Source: Pseudovibrio ascidiaceicola
GTDB taxonomy: Bacteria; Pseudomonadota; Alphaproteobacteria; Rhizobiales; Stappiaceae
Reading direction: 5' to 3'
NCBI RefSeq assembly: GCF_900114245.1
Contig: NZ_FOSK01000005.1
Span: forward strand, 1 to 64,000
Length of the DNA: 64,000 bases
The notes under the pieces: model-generated
Told to the model about the DNA's origin: nothing
Databases searched by the model: none
The model's input: only the letters and a program-made list of their open reading frames with translations
Program-made: the position numbers and the translations under genes
Shown: positions 55,819 to 64,000 of the stretch, piece after piece
Layout: each line of letters opens with the position of its first letter
How positions within the stretch are numbered: position 1 is the first letter of the stretch

Positions 55819-57102
55819 TTAGCCCTGTTGCTCTTTTGCTTTTTGAGCACGCGCACGGATTTCATCCATGGCTTGCTCGGGAGTCTTGGTTTCATTCAGC
55901 ACTTCCTGAATGATGCTGAGGTAATGCTCAGAAACAGACTTCTCCAACCCAACATCCAGAATAAGCACCAGACCGGCATAGCTGCCTGCATCCTTGGCGA
56001 TTTTGCGGAAAATTGGCGTGCCGTCTTCCTCACCCATATGAGAGGCATTAACGGGCAAACGACCGAAATCACGCGCACGCTTTGCTTGGGTTTCTCCAGA
56101 AATGAGGAAATTCACAAAGGTGGAGGCGGCATCCATGTTTTTCGTTCTGGCTGAGATCTGATAGCCTTCCAGCAGGGCAAAGTTATAGCCCTGATTGCCT
56201 TTGCCGTTTTCTGCTGCTGGGAAGCGGGCGAGATCATAACCGCCTTCAAGGCCTTCGCTGTCAAACGTGCCCGGACACCAGTTCCCGCAGTAAATCATAG
56301 CTGCCTGACCAGCCGCAAACAGGCTGCGGGAGGCATCTGCTGTGGTGGCGTTTGGTGCTTTGTTGAAGCAACCAGCCTGACTGAGATCTACGAGTGTTTG
56401 CAGCGCTTCCACATAACCTTGATCAGAGAACAGTTCAGAGGCTTCACCCTGCAACGCGTAGTCTTTCGCAACTTGCTCTTCGCCGACGATCTTCTGGTTC
56501 AGCGTAGAGATGTAGTGCACGCCTTTCCACTTTTCTGCGTTGCCCAGTGAAATAGGCGACATGCGCGGATTGATGTCGCGGATGGCTTTACAGGAGGCTT
56601 TCAGCTCACCAAGCGTGGTAGGAACGCTCAGATTGTTATCTGCAAAGAAGCTGGTGTTGTAGAACATGTACTTGGTGATCAGGTGCGTTGGTACGCCATG
56701 GATTTTTCCGTTCACCGAGAAAGCATCAAACATGCCCGGTGCAATCTTCTCGCCCCACATACCAGGTTTCGCGCCAATTTCCGTCAGGTCAGCAGTCAGG
56801 CCATTACGGGAAAGAACCGCAGCATCTTCGCCAGACCAGTTGAAGAAAATATCTGGTCCTGCGTTTGAAGCGAGCGCGACTTGCAAACCGGTCTTGTAGG
56901 CATCATTCGGAAAAGTCTCGTAGTTGATCGAGATGCCGGGATTGTTCTCCTCAAAGGTGGCGATCACCTCTTCCCAATGTTTGTTGACCGCATCAGAAGA
57001 ACTGGTCAGGTTCCAGACTTTGAGTTCTGTTTCCGCATTAGCGGATGAAAATGATGAAAACGCAAAAAGAGAAGCCGCTGCCGCGAGCCGAATTAATTTC
57101 AT
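55819..57102 (-). CDS. Sugar ABC transporter periplasmic binding protein
   Basis: The 427-residue protein has a signal peptide with cleavage after ANA (about residue 23) and a family 1 sugar-binding fold: ELKVWNLTSSSDAVNKHWEEVIATFEENNPGISINYE at the mature N-terminus, then PDIFFNWSG and IHGVPTHLITKYMFYNTSFF. The ligand is not evident. The ATG at 57102 has a GGGGGGA site; an earlier in-frame start lacks one. First gene of the glycosidase operon; a perfect-half-site palindrome 67 bases upstream is a likely LacI operator. Confidence 0.9.
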   Translation of the reverse strand: MKLIRLAAAASLFAFSSFSSANAETELKVWNLTSSSDAVNKHWEEVIATFEENNPGISINYETFPNDAYKTGLQVALASNAGPDIFFNWSGEDAAVLSRNGLTADLTEIGAKPGMWGEKIAPGMFDAFSVNGKIHGVPTHLITKYMFYNTSFFADNNLSVPTTLGELKASCKAIRDINPRMSPISLGNAEKWKGVHYISTLNQKIVGEEQVAKDYALQGEASELFSDQGYVEALQTLVDLSQAGCFNKAPNATTADASRSLFAAGQAAMIYCGNWCPGTFDSEGLEGGYDLARFPAAENGKGNQGYNFALLEGYQISARTKNMDAASTFVNFLISGETQAKRARDFGRLPVNASHMGEEDGTPIFRKIAKDAGSYAGLVLILDVGLEKSVSEHYLSIIQEVLNETKTPEQAMDEIRARAQKAKEQQG

Positions 57103-57168
57103 AATATCCCCCCAGACTAGCAGGTCCTCCCCCATCGAGACCCTGCGTCATACAGGAAGTTTTCCTTT

Positions 57169-57188
57169 AGTTGATACCGTTGTCAACT
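57169..57188. promoter_or_regulatory. LacI-type operator upstream of the glycosidase/importer operon
   Basis: AGTTGATACCGTTGTCAACT is a 20-base imperfect palindrome with perfect outer half-sites AGTTGA and TCAACT and a central CG, the usual form of a LacI/GalR-family operator. It lies between the binding-protein gene and the end of the lacI-type gene. Repression of the operon by the adjacent regulator is the simplest reading. Confidence 0.65.
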
Positions 57189-57296
57189 AATTTCAATATT
57201 TTCAACTTTGTTGCAAAGCGGCATATTTGCTTGGCACAGAACCTATGTTCTATGAAACAAAAGCACTTTCCCCTTCTCCAACCTCTGTGAAAAAAG

Positions 57297-58322
57297 TCAA
57301 AGCAAACGGGCGACGGAATCACGCAGGATCACATCACAGGAGACAGTCATTTTACGTGAGGAGGAGGAAATGCCATTGTTAAGCCGCGTCAACATCATCT
57401 CAACCAAGCGGGTTGCAATTACATCATGCGGCTGTGCAATTGCTGTGATGCTGGGGGTTAGCAAGCGGAAGAAATAGGGATCATCATAGCTGACCAATGA
57501 GAGGTCTTGGGCGACTTCCAATCCCATCTCTTTCATCGCTTCCAACACACCCATAGTCATCTCATAGTTGACTGAGAATAAAGCCGTTGGTCGTTCAGGT
57601 AAGGCCATCAACTGTTGAAGTGCGAAATATCCATCTGAAAGACGCCAGTCTCCTTCGTAGATGTATTCACCGCGTACCTGTAGACCGCCCTCTTCCATGG
57701 CATCACAAAAGCCCTGATAGCGCCCGCGTGAGGAAGACTGCAGATCACTGGCCTTAATGATCGCGATGCGCTCATGCCCCATCTCGATCATATGTTGCAC
57801 GGCCCGTTTGGAGGCTTCTCGATTGTTCACCAGCACTCGGTCAATATCGATGCCTGTGGATTCATCGTTGAACAGAACAATTGGCTTTTGCAAAGAGCGC
57901 AACTGATCCAGCGAGATGGTGTTGTTGAATGTGCCACTCATCACCACCCCGTCAAACTTGCGGGCGTTCATGATGGACAGAAGATTATCCAGCTCGCCTG
58001 GTTCGTTCTTAAGATGATAAGTGGTGACCTGATAGCCATGATCGAAAAACTGAGTGATGGCGTTGGAGAGCACCTGGGTGTGGAACTCATCAAACCCATC
58101 CATCACCACGGCGACTGTCTTGGTCACATCAGTTTTCATGGCCTGCGCGAAGGTGTTGGTTTGGTAACCCAGCTCCTTGATAGCTTCGCGAATGCGCATT
58201 TCGTTGGTTTTGCGCACCTCACGCCCGTTGATGAAACGCGACACCGTGCCTACGGCCACTCCAGCACGCTCAGCTACATCCACTATGGTGGCTGCCTGAC
58301 GGTCGTCTCTTGTTTCGCTCAT
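57297..58322 (-). CDS. LacI-family transcriptional regulator
   Basis: The 341-residue protein has a LacI helix-turn-helix at the N-terminus (IVDVAERAGVAVGTVSRFINGREVRKTNEMRIREAIKELGY, about residues 13-53), with VAVGTVSRFIN as the recognition part, and a periplasmic-binding-like ligand domain (about 66-335) with RAVQHMIEMGHERIAII and LSLVSYDDPYF. The ATG at 58322 with a GAGGAA site is preferred to a start at 58385. It is on the same strand as and just upstream of the importer operon, so it should control that operon through the palindrome at 57169-57188, with a sugar as effector. It is divergent from the cysteine-rich gene. Confidence 0.92.
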   Translation of the reverse strand: MSETRDDRQAATIVDVAERAGVAVGTVSRFINGREVRKTNEMRIREAIKELGYQTNTFAQAMKTDVTKTVAVVMDGFDEFHTQVLSNAITQFFDHGYQVTTYHLKNEPGELDNLLSIMNARKFDGVVMSGTFNNTISLDQLRSLQKPIVLFNDESTGIDIDRVLVNNREASKRAVQHMIEMGHERIAIIKASDLQSSSRGRYQGFCDAMEEGGLQVRGEYIYEGDWRLSDGYFALQQLMALPERPTALFSVNYEMTMGVLEAMKEMGLEVAQDLSLVSYDDPYFFRLLTPSITAIAQPHDVIATRLVEMMLTRLNNGISSSSRKMTVSCDVILRDSVARLL

Positions 58323-58541
58323 CCGGTTCCTCGTGACATGCTGTTGCAAGCTCCGGAGATTGCATGAGTTTGCCAGTGGACACAACCACCCTGTGTATCA
58401 ACGCAATTTCCGCAGCAAAATACTCTGCTAGTCGAAACTCCTGCTTGAACATCCATGCTGTATTAAACTATACTGTGATACTCATGTTTAAATTGCTGGC
58501 GGAGTAACACGAACGCCAGACGCACCAAAGAGGCGATACCC

Positions 58542-59027
58542 ATGGATGTTGGGGCAAATGATGTTTATCTGGAACGCCAACCAGAAAGACTGGTTCTTGA
58601 GGGATATCGCCGTTGGTCCTCTGGCTTTGAGACAGGTTCCATCACGCCTTGGGAGATGGCCTGGGACCTCTACAGTGAGGTGCTTGGTCATCAAAACGCC
58701 GGCGTGGCGCTTGCCAGTTTGTCCCAATATGTGCGGACACTAAAGCGCTGCGCAGCATGTCCGCTTCGCTCATACCCTTACGACTCTCAACATCTGTGCA
58801 TCGAAGAATGTTTGACCATGGGTCTGATCGCAGGTCTGCAACACGATGTTGATACGGTTGACCTCTGCCTGCAGCACATCACCTGCCCGCAAAGATGCGA
58901 AGAAGTTGAACAAGCTGCCTCAAACTTCGCCGAAACGCTTAAGTCCCTCGGTCAGGTCATGCTGCCCGTCCCATCCCACGTTCTGACTGATATTCTGAAG
59001 AAGAATTCAGGCGGAAGCGTGCATTAA
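58542..59027 (+). CDS. Uncharacterised cysteine-rich protein (161 aa)
   Basis: No named family is recognised. The protein has seven cysteines in two clusters (70, 73, 86, 90 and 109, 115, 119), with CAAC, CIEEC and CPQRC spacing that suggests metal or iron-sulfur binding in the cytosol. There is no signal peptide. The N-terminus is acidic and aromatic (YLERQPERLVLEGYRRWSSGFETGSITPWEMAW). The ATG at 58542 has a GAGG site 9 bases upstream. I have the impression that similar proteins occur in other alphaproteobacteria of this order, but cannot name a family. It is divergent from the lacI-type gene and may be unrelated to sugar uptake. Confidence 0.75.
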   Translation: MDVGANDVYLERQPERLVLEGYRRWSSGFETGSITPWEMAWDLYSEVLGHQNAGVALASLSQYVRTLKRCAACPLRSYPYDSQHLCIEECLTMGLIAGLQHDVDTVDLCLQHITCPQRCEEVEQAASNFAETLKSLGQVMLPVPSHVLTDILKKNSGGSVH

Positions 59028-59431
59028 GGTTGATGCAGGCAGCGCTTATAGGCTTGGGCTGGGCTGCAAAGACACAAACAGAAGACCATCATTCAGGTAT
59101 TGCCGTAGTTTCTTCTGCATTTACGAGCAATGGAGCTCAGATTGCTTAGGTTGGCGATTATGACTCATACGCACGTCATGCTGCGTGTTTGCAGGTGTTG
59201 TTGCTTCTGACAGGCCATGTTCTGCTGGCTTTCGCTCCCAAATCCCTCCTCTTCCTTACATTAATACCTCGAGCGTAGCTCGCTGATATCTCACAGTTTT
59301 CCTTTTGGGTGCGCTGCGATAAATCAAGGGTTGTGCACAGCTGATGTTTACAAGCGTAAAATCATGGCTCTAAAATTGGTCTGACGTCTGATGGCAGACA
59401 ATATGAAACGAACATCTGTGCGGAGCCTAAT
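59028..59431. other. Gene-free region upstream of the GntR regulator
   Basis: This 404-base stretch between the cysteine-rich gene and the GntR-type gene has no acceptable open frame. A partly symmetrical GTCTG/CAGAC element sits at its right end, just upstream of the regulator. Nothing else specific was found. Confidence 0.5.
59375..59402. promoter_or_regulatory. Possible GntR/FadR-type operator
   Basis: ATTGGTCTG at the left end and CAGACAAT at the right end are nearly complementary, and an inner GTCTG-ATGG-CAGAC is a perfect 14-base inverted repeat. FadR-subfamily regulators often bind TGGTC-type repeats, so the adjacent regulator (start 30 bases downstream) may bind here and control its own gene cluster. 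Confidence 0.4.
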
Positions 59432-60157
59432 GTGCCAAGCCCATCCAATAATAAAATTCGGCCAATCAAGACCGAGGACAGAAGCGATGCAATCCTGCAG
59501 TCGCTGACAGATTTCATCGTGGAGGAAGGCTTGCAGCCTGGTGACAAACTGCCCACGGAACGAGAGCTGATGAACGGCCTGAAGGTTGGCCGCTCGTCCA
59601 TTCGTGAGGTGATACGCCATTTGCAAGCATTGGGGATCGTGGAGATCCGCCGTGGATCCGGGACCTATTTGAAGCGCCCTCTCTCTGAGAAAACAGTTTA
59701 CTTGCCGCTGTCCATCGCAACCAAGCGCGATGGCTTGTTGCAGACGCTGGAAGTGCGCCGTGCGCTTGAAGTTGAAGCCTCAATTCTGGCAGCCAAGCGG
59801 GCAACGCCGGAAGAGATTGAAGAGATGCGCACCAAACTGGAGCACATGGAAGCGGTCCATCATCTCAACGGGACGGCTGGCCCGGAGGACCTTGAGTTTC
59901 ACCTGTCAATTTACCGTGCTGCAAGCAATCCGTTGTTTGAGCAGTTGCTGCAGCAGATGCGGGAATCTTTTGAGAGCTTTTTTGAGATGCCGTTCAACCG
60001 CAAGGACTTTGCCGGACGGTCTTTCCCATTTCACCGACAATTATTTGACGCCATCGCCGCTGGAGACACGGAGATGGCCCGCAAACATACCTTGGAAATT
60101 TTGGCTGTGGTTGAAGAAGATATTGTGCAGATGGCACAGGAAACGGATTTGGGATGA
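59432..60157 (+). CDS. FadR-subfamily GntR regulator
   Basis: The 241-residue protein has a GntR winged helix (LQPGDKLPTERELMNGLKVGRSSIREVIRHLQALGIVEIRRGSGTYL, about residues 35-80) followed by a helical FCD ligand domain (about 100-235) with metal-site histidines in EFHLSIYRAA and FHRQLFDAI. The start is GTG with a CGGAG site. Its stop overlaps the ATG of the PLP-enzyme gene (ATGA), so it is first gene of that operon and probably regulates it. The effector may be the transported compound or its product. Confidence 0.9.
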   Translation: MPSPSNNKIRPIKTEDRSDAILQSLTDFIVEEGLQPGDKLPTERELMNGLKVGRSSIREVIRHLQALGIVEIRRGSGTYLKRPLSEKTVYLPLSIATKRDGLLQTLEVRRALEVEASILAAKRATPEEIEEMRTKLEHMEAVHHLNGTAGPEDLEFHLSIYRAASNPLFEQLLQQMRESFESFFEMPFNRKDFAGRSFPFHRQLFDAIAAGDTEMARKHTLEILAVVEEDIVQMAQETDLG

Positions 60158-61317
60158 TCGATCTGTGGGGGGAGGACACAGCAACTATCGTAGCGCATGA
60201 TGAGACGTCCTTTGCGGATGCCGTTGTGCCGCCGATTTTTCAAAACTCGCTTTTCACGTTCTCCTCCTATCAGGAGATGTGTGACACCTTCTCGGGTAAG
60301 ATCAATCGCCCGGTTTACACGCGCGGTATCAATCCAACCGTTCGCGCCTTTGAGGAGAAGATCGCCAAGTTGGAAGGTGCTGAAGATGCGCTGGCGCTTT
60401 CCAGTGGGATGGCCGCCATCTCTTCAGCCATCTTGTCGGTGGTGAAGCCCGGTGACCGGATCCTGTCCGTCAAACATGTTTATCCGGACACCTTTCGCTT
60501 CTTTGAGATCTTCCTGCGCAAATTTGGTGTGAGCGTTGATTATATTGATGGCGGCAATCTCGCGACTGTTGAAGCCGGCCTTCCCGGGCATAGCCTGTTT
60601 TATCTGGAAAGTCCGACCAGCTGGATCATGGAGGCGCATGATGTGCAAGCATTGTGTGCTCGGGCGAAAGAGGCAGGTGTCCCCACAATCATCGACAACA
60701 GTTGGGCCTCGCCTATCTTCCAAAACCCGATCAAGTTGGGCTGCGATATTGTCGTGCATTCAGCGTCCAAGTACATCAGCGGCCATAGTGACGTGGTCGC
60801 GGGGGTGATCGCCACGTCAGCTGAACGCGTGGCGCAGATCCGCGGAGAAGTGACCCAATATCTGGGCGGCAAGATTGCGCCGTTTGAGGCATGGCTGCTG
60901 TTGCGCGGGTTGCGGACATTGCCAATCCGCATGAAAGCCCATGAGCAAGCGGGGCTGGAGATCGCCAAGCGACTGACTGAGCATCCTCGCGTGAAAACTG
61001 TTTTCCATCCGGCATTCCAGAACAAGACCCACCCGGGACTGCGCGGAACCTCCGGTCTCTTTTCCATTGAACTGACAGATAATGTCAGCGTCGAAGCACT
61101 GTGTAACCATCTGAAAATTTTCAAAATCGGTGTGAGTTGGGGCGGGCATGAAAGCCTGATTTGCCCTGCACAGGCCTCTCTCATTCAATCGGGAGGACCA
61201 AACTCAACCGCATTCTTTGGCGTGTCACCGCACGTCGTTCGCCTGAATGTTGGCCTTGAAGACCCTGAGGATCTCTGGGGGGACCTCGAAGAAGCGTTAG
61301 GGGCAGCATCAGAATAA
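60154..61317 (+). CDS. Cys/Met-metabolism PLP-dependent enzyme (MetC/MetB-like)
   Basis: The 387-residue product belongs to the cystathionine gamma-synthase/beta-lyase family. Typical parts are the N-terminal PPIFQNSLFTFSSYQEM, RPVYTRGINPTVRAFEEKIAKLEGAEDALALSSGMAA, the DNSWASPIFQ strand and VVHSASKYISGHSDVVAG with the PLP Lys206. Members catalyse beta- or gamma-elimination or replacement on sulfur amino acids. The start overlaps the GntR-type gene by 4 bases, and the sugar-type importer genes follow 22 bases after the stop. Such a pairing is unusual: it could act on a compound taken up by the importer, such as a cysteine conjugate. That link is inferred only from operon structure. Confidence 0.9.
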   Translation: MIDLWGEDTATIVAHDETSFADAVVPPIFQNSLFTFSSYQEMCDTFSGKINRPVYTRGINPTVRAFEEKIAKLEGAEDALALSSGMAAISSAILSVVKPGDRILSVKHVYPDTFRFFEIFLRKFGVSVDYIDGGNLATVEAGLPGHSLFYLESPTSWIMEAHDVQALCARAKEAGVPTIIDNSWASPIFQNPIKLGCDIVVHSASKYISGHSDVVAGVIATSAERVAQIRGEVTQYLGGKIAPFEAWLLLRGLRTLPIRMKAHEQAGLEIAKRLTEHPRVKTVFHPAFQNKTHPGLRGTSGLFSIELTDNVSVEALCNHLKIFKIGVSWGGHESLICPAQASLIQSGGPNSTAFFGVSPHVVRLNVGLEDPEDLWGDLEEALGAASE

Positions 61318-61339
61318 CATTGCTAGAGGAGAGGCAATT

Positions 61340-62605
61340 ATGAGTTTGAAAAAGTTATTGGCCGCAAGTCTTGTGGCAACAGCTATTGCAGGTCCGGCAG
61401 CTGCTGAAACCAATCTTCGACTGGTGGAGGTGATCACAAGCCCGGAGCGTACCAAGGTCTTGCAGAGTATTGTTTCAGAGTTTGAAGCAGAAAATCCGGG
61501 CACCAACGTCGAAATCATCTCGTTGCCTTGGGGGCAGGCGTTCGAGAAGTTCGCGACTATGGTTTCTGCTGGTCAGACGCCGGATGTGGTTGAAATGCCA
61601 GATACATGGGCCGCGCTTTATGCAAATAACGGCGCGCTGGAGAGCCTTGAGCCTTACCTGAAGAGCTGGGATGGCACCGAAAAACTGAACGCCCGCACCA
61701 TTGAGATGGCCCGCAGTGGTTCCGGTACTGCTTACATGCTGCCTTACGGCTTCTACCTGCGCGCCATGTTCTACAACAAGAAGCTCTTCAAGGAAGCGGG
61801 TGTTGAAAATCCACCTGTGACATTGGATGACTTCCGCGATGCAGCTGAAAAAGTATCGGCTCTTCCTGGCAAATACGGCTTCTGCCTGCGTGGTGGGTCC
61901 GGCGGTTTAAATGGCTGGGCTGTGTTTGGTGCAACAGCAGCTGGCACAGATCAGTTCTTCGATGAGGAAGGCAACAGCATCATGTCCACGGACGCGTGGA
62001 TCAAAGGTGCTCAGTTCATGGTGGATCTCTATCAGGATGGTCTTGCGCCAAAAGACAGCCTGAACTGGGGCTTCAACGAGATCGTGGCAGGCTTCTACTC
62101 CGGCACATGTGCGATGCTTGATCAGGATCCGGATGCGCTTATCGGTATTTCGCAACGCATGGACCCGAATGATTTTGGTGTAACCACCATGCCAAAAGGT
62201 CCAAACGGCAAGGCCTACCCAACCATCGGGTATGCGGGCTGGTCCATGTTTGCTGACAGCGAAGACAAAGACGCCTCCTGGAAACTGATTGCGAAGCTTC
62301 AAAGCCGCGATGCAAACTTGGAGTGGTCCAAGCGCGTAGGAACTCTGCCTATCTACAAAGATGCAGAAAGTGATCCGCACTACAACACACCACAATTTGC
62401 TGGCTGGTTTGAAGAGCTGTCCGATCCGGACGTCCACCCGCTGACAATGCCAACCCACTTGGAAGAGTTCGCGTTCTTCAAAGATTCCATCTCCATCCGC
62501 ACCAGTCAGGAAGCCCTGCTGGGTCGCAAGTCTGCGGAAGAGTTGGGCAAGGAGTGGGGAGATTACCTCACCACAGCACAGAAAAAGTGGCTGGCTAAAC
62601 AGTGA
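61340..62605 (+). CDS. Sugar-type ABC transporter periplasmic binding protein
   Basis: The 421-residue protein has a signal peptide (cleavage after AAA, about residue 21) and a family 1 sugar-binding fold (NLRLVEVITSPERTKVLQSIVSEFEAENPGTNVEII, then VVEMPDTWAALYANNGAL and GYAGWSMFADSEDKDASW). Although the fold is that of carbohydrate receptors, the operon partner is a PLP enzyme for sulfur amino acids, so the true ligand may be a modified or conjugated sugar. The ATG has a GAGGAGAGG-type site. The next gene overlaps the stop. Confidence 0.9.
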   Translation: MSLKKLLAASLVATAIAGPAAAETNLRLVEVITSPERTKVLQSIVSEFEAENPGTNVEIISLPWGQAFEKFATMVSAGQTPDVVEMPDTWAALYANNGALESLEPYLKSWDGTEKLNARTIEMARSGSGTAYMLPYGFYLRAMFYNKKLFKEAGVENPPVTLDDFRDAAEKVSALPGKYGFCLRGGSGGLNGWAVFGATAAGTDQFFDEEGNSIMSTDAWIKGAQFMVDLYQDGLAPKDSLNWGFNEIVAGFYSGTCAMLDQDPDALIGISQRMDPNDFGVTTMPKGPNGKAYPTIGYAGWSMFADSEDKDASWKLIAKLQSRDANLEWSKRVGTLPIYKDAESDPHYNTPQFAGWFEELSDPDVHPLTMPTHLEEFAFFKDSISIRTSQEALLGRKSAEELGKEWGDYLTTAQKKWLAKQ

Positions 62606-63543
62606 TGACAGCTGCCACAGACCTTGGAACACACCCTGCCAGTCGGCAGGGTGTGGCCTCCCGCAGATTCCTATCCCGATTTGAGCCTTACTTTTACGCC
62701 TCTCCAGCCATTGTATTGCTGGTGACGGTGATGATGGTGCCGCTGGTTGTTGGCCTGACTTACACGGTCAGAGACATCCGCATCCTCAACCCGTTCAGCG
62801 GTGGTTATGTGGGCTTTGCGCATTTTGAGGCGATCTGGCACGACCAGAACTTTCACAATGCCCTTTACAATACCTTCTGGTGGACAGTCACCTCACTGTT
62901 CTTTCAGTTCTTTCTGGGTTTAATGCTGGCTCTGCTGCTCAACCGTACGTTTCCGGGACGGCGCATCATCCAGTCGCTTGTTTTTCTGCCATGGGCGGTG
63001 CCTGCGTTCCTGTCTGGCCTCAACTGGGCGTGGATGTTCAATCCAGTCATCAGCCCCCTGCCCCAATGGCTGTTTGCGCTCGGTATCCTGAGCGAGCCGA
63101 CCAACATTCTGTCGGACCCTGACCTCGCCATGTGGGGACCAATCGTCGCCAACATCTGGTTCGGCATTCCGTTTTTTGCCATCACCTTGCTGGCTGCGCT
63201 TCAATCCATTCCGGGTGAGATTTATGAGGCTGCCTCCATTGATGGGGCAAGCCGCAGGCAGCAATTTGTCAGCATCACGCTGCCGTTTCTAGCGCCAACC
63301 ATCGCGATTACGCTGATGCTGCGCACCATCTGGATCGCCAACTTTGCGGATCTCATTATCGTCATGACCAATGGCGGACCGGCAGATTCAACCCAGATCG
63401 TGTCCAGTTACATCTTCACGCAGGCCTTCCGCCGTCTGGACTTTGGCTACGCCTCCGCAATTGCGGCTGTGCTGCTGGTTCTGTTGATGGCTTATGCGGT
63501 CTCCATCATCTTCATCAGACGCAGTCTGCTGCGCGAAACCTGA
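62605..63543 (+). CDS. ABC transporter permease (MalF/UgpA-like)
   Basis: The 312-residue protein has six membrane segments and the loop YEAASIDGASRRQQFVSITLPFL (about residues 210-232). Its ATG shares a base with the TGA of the binding-protein gene (TGATG), so translation is coupled; an alternative GTG lies one codon upstream. It begins with a Thr/Ala/Arg-rich cytosolic region. It forms the channel with the next permease. Confidence 0.9.
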   Translation: MTAATDLGTHPASRQGVASRRFLSRFEPYFYASPAIVLLVTVMMVPLVVGLTYTVRDIRILNPFSGGYVGFAHFEAIWHDQNFHNALYNTFWWTVTSLFFQFFLGLMLALLLNRTFPGRRIIQSLVFLPWAVPAFLSGLNWAWMFNPVISPLPQWLFALGILSEPTNILSDPDLAMWGPIVANIWFGIPFFAITLLAALQSIPGEIYEAASIDGASRRQQFVSITLPFLAPTIAITLMLRTIWIANFADLIIVMTNGGPADSTQIVSSYIFTQAFRRLDFGYASAIAAVLLVLLMAYAVSIIFIRRSLLRET

Positions 63544-63552
63544 GGCTCTGTC

Positions 63553-64000
63553 ATGGCATACTATGCAAAATCAAAGGGCCAGCGGGTGGCGGACTGGAGT
63601 GTTCATTACAGCCTGCTCGCCTGTTATCTGTTCTTTGCGCTGTTTCCGCTCTTCTGGCTGTTCAAGGTTGCGGTGACACCGACCAAACTGCTCTACTCTG
63701 AAGGTATCCGTATGTGGCCCTCGGAAATGACGTGGGCCAACTTCTCGCAGGTGATGACAGATACGGACTTTCCGCAGTTCTTCATCAACTCGGCCATCGT
63801 GTCAGGTTCAACGGCTGTCATTTCCACATTGATTGCAGCAGCGGCGGGCTATTCGTTTTCGCGGTTTCACTACCGGGGCAAGGCGGTCATCATCGTGTTG
63901 ATGCTGATCACCCAAATGTTCCCACTGGTCATGCTGATTGCGCCGATCTTCCGCATCCTCACGCCGCTGGGGCTGACGGACAGTCTGCTCGGCCTTGTGG
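63553..64000 (+). CDS. ABC transporter permease (MalG/UgpE-like), cut by the window end
   Basis: About 149 residues are visible. Residues ~20-40 form a membrane segment, then PSEMTWANFSQVMTDTDFPQFFINSAIVS and AAAGYSFSRFHYRGK match the CUT1 second-permease type. The start is 9 bases after the stop of the previous permease. The gene continues beyond base 64,000, so the ATPase contact loop cannot be seen. An ATPase gene is expected downstream. Confidence 0.88.
   Translation, partial: MAYYAKSKGQRVADWSVHYSLLACYLFFALFPLFWLFKVAVTPTKLLYSEGIRMWPSEMTWANFSQVMTDTDFPQFFINSAIVSGSTAVISTLIAAAAGYSFSRFHYRGKAVIIVLMLITQMFPLVMLIAPIFRILTPLGLTDSLLGLV

Noticed and set aside
1-64000. CRISPR arrays, insertion sequences, integrase genes, tRNA or rRNA genes
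   Set aside because: None was recognised on reading both strands; small RNA genes without strong structure could be missed by eye.

Overview
This window is chromosomal DNA from an alphaproteobacterium, most likely a marine member of the Stappiaceae/Rhodobacterales side such as Pseudovibrio. That is an inference from gene families: a TctABC tripartite tricarboxylate transporter with TctD/TctE, several binding-protein-dependent sugar importers, a PTS fusion protein, a Mpo1-like/PhyH pair, and base composition a little above 50% GC. No rRNA, tRNA, insertion sequence, prophage or CRISPR array was seen. Most of the window is catabolic and transport cassettes, each with its own regulator, plus one large unexplained operon at the left end.

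Left end (1-15,323, minus strand): three very large genes, 3060, 700 and 1250 codons, in one tight operon that ends in a hairpin. The first carries a DUF6603-type region and a degenerate ~260-residue repeat. The other two have signatures I recall only from uncharacterised large bacterial proteins. None has a signal peptide or an enzyme motif. This is the best candidate for an undescribed system. Upstream lies a GNAT acetyltransferase gene broken by one in-frame TGA and a small secreted six-cysteine protein.

16.5-23.1 kb: a small operon for a membrane protein, a PhyH-type Fe(II)/2-oxoglutarate oxygenase and a Mpo1-like (DUF962) protein. It is divergent from a TetR regulator, and the shared promoter region holds a perfect FNR-type box. 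Together these suggest a bacterial fatty-acid alpha-oxidation module under oxygen control. A coiled-coil protein, a membrane-anchored metallo-beta-lactamase-fold hydrolase and a Tat-exported cyclase-family protein follow.

23.2-36.9 kb: a hexose uptake region. It contains a PtsG-like permease with an extra degenerate EIIB domain, an EIIA-HPr-EI fusion, a Gfo/Idh/MocA dehydrogenase with a PfkB-family kinase, and a two-component system (GltR/GtrS-like) divergent from a gtsABCD-like glucose ABC importer. Several repeats and palindromes in the gene-free segments look like operators.

37.0-50.9 kb: an MFS exporter, a GNAT enzyme, the tct locus (sensor pair, an extra periplasmic binding protein, transporter TctCBA, an AbrB-family protein), then an AceE/transketolase-like enzyme, a BhcC-like aldolase and a glyoxalase-related protein.

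50.9-64.0 kb: two more importer cassettes. One is LacI-regulated and ends in a GHL6-type glycosidase; a palindrome upstream of its binding-protein gene is a good operator candidate. The other has a FadR-type GntR regulator translationally coupled to a Cys/Met-metabolism PLP enzyme, followed by a sugar-type ABC importer cut off by the window edge.
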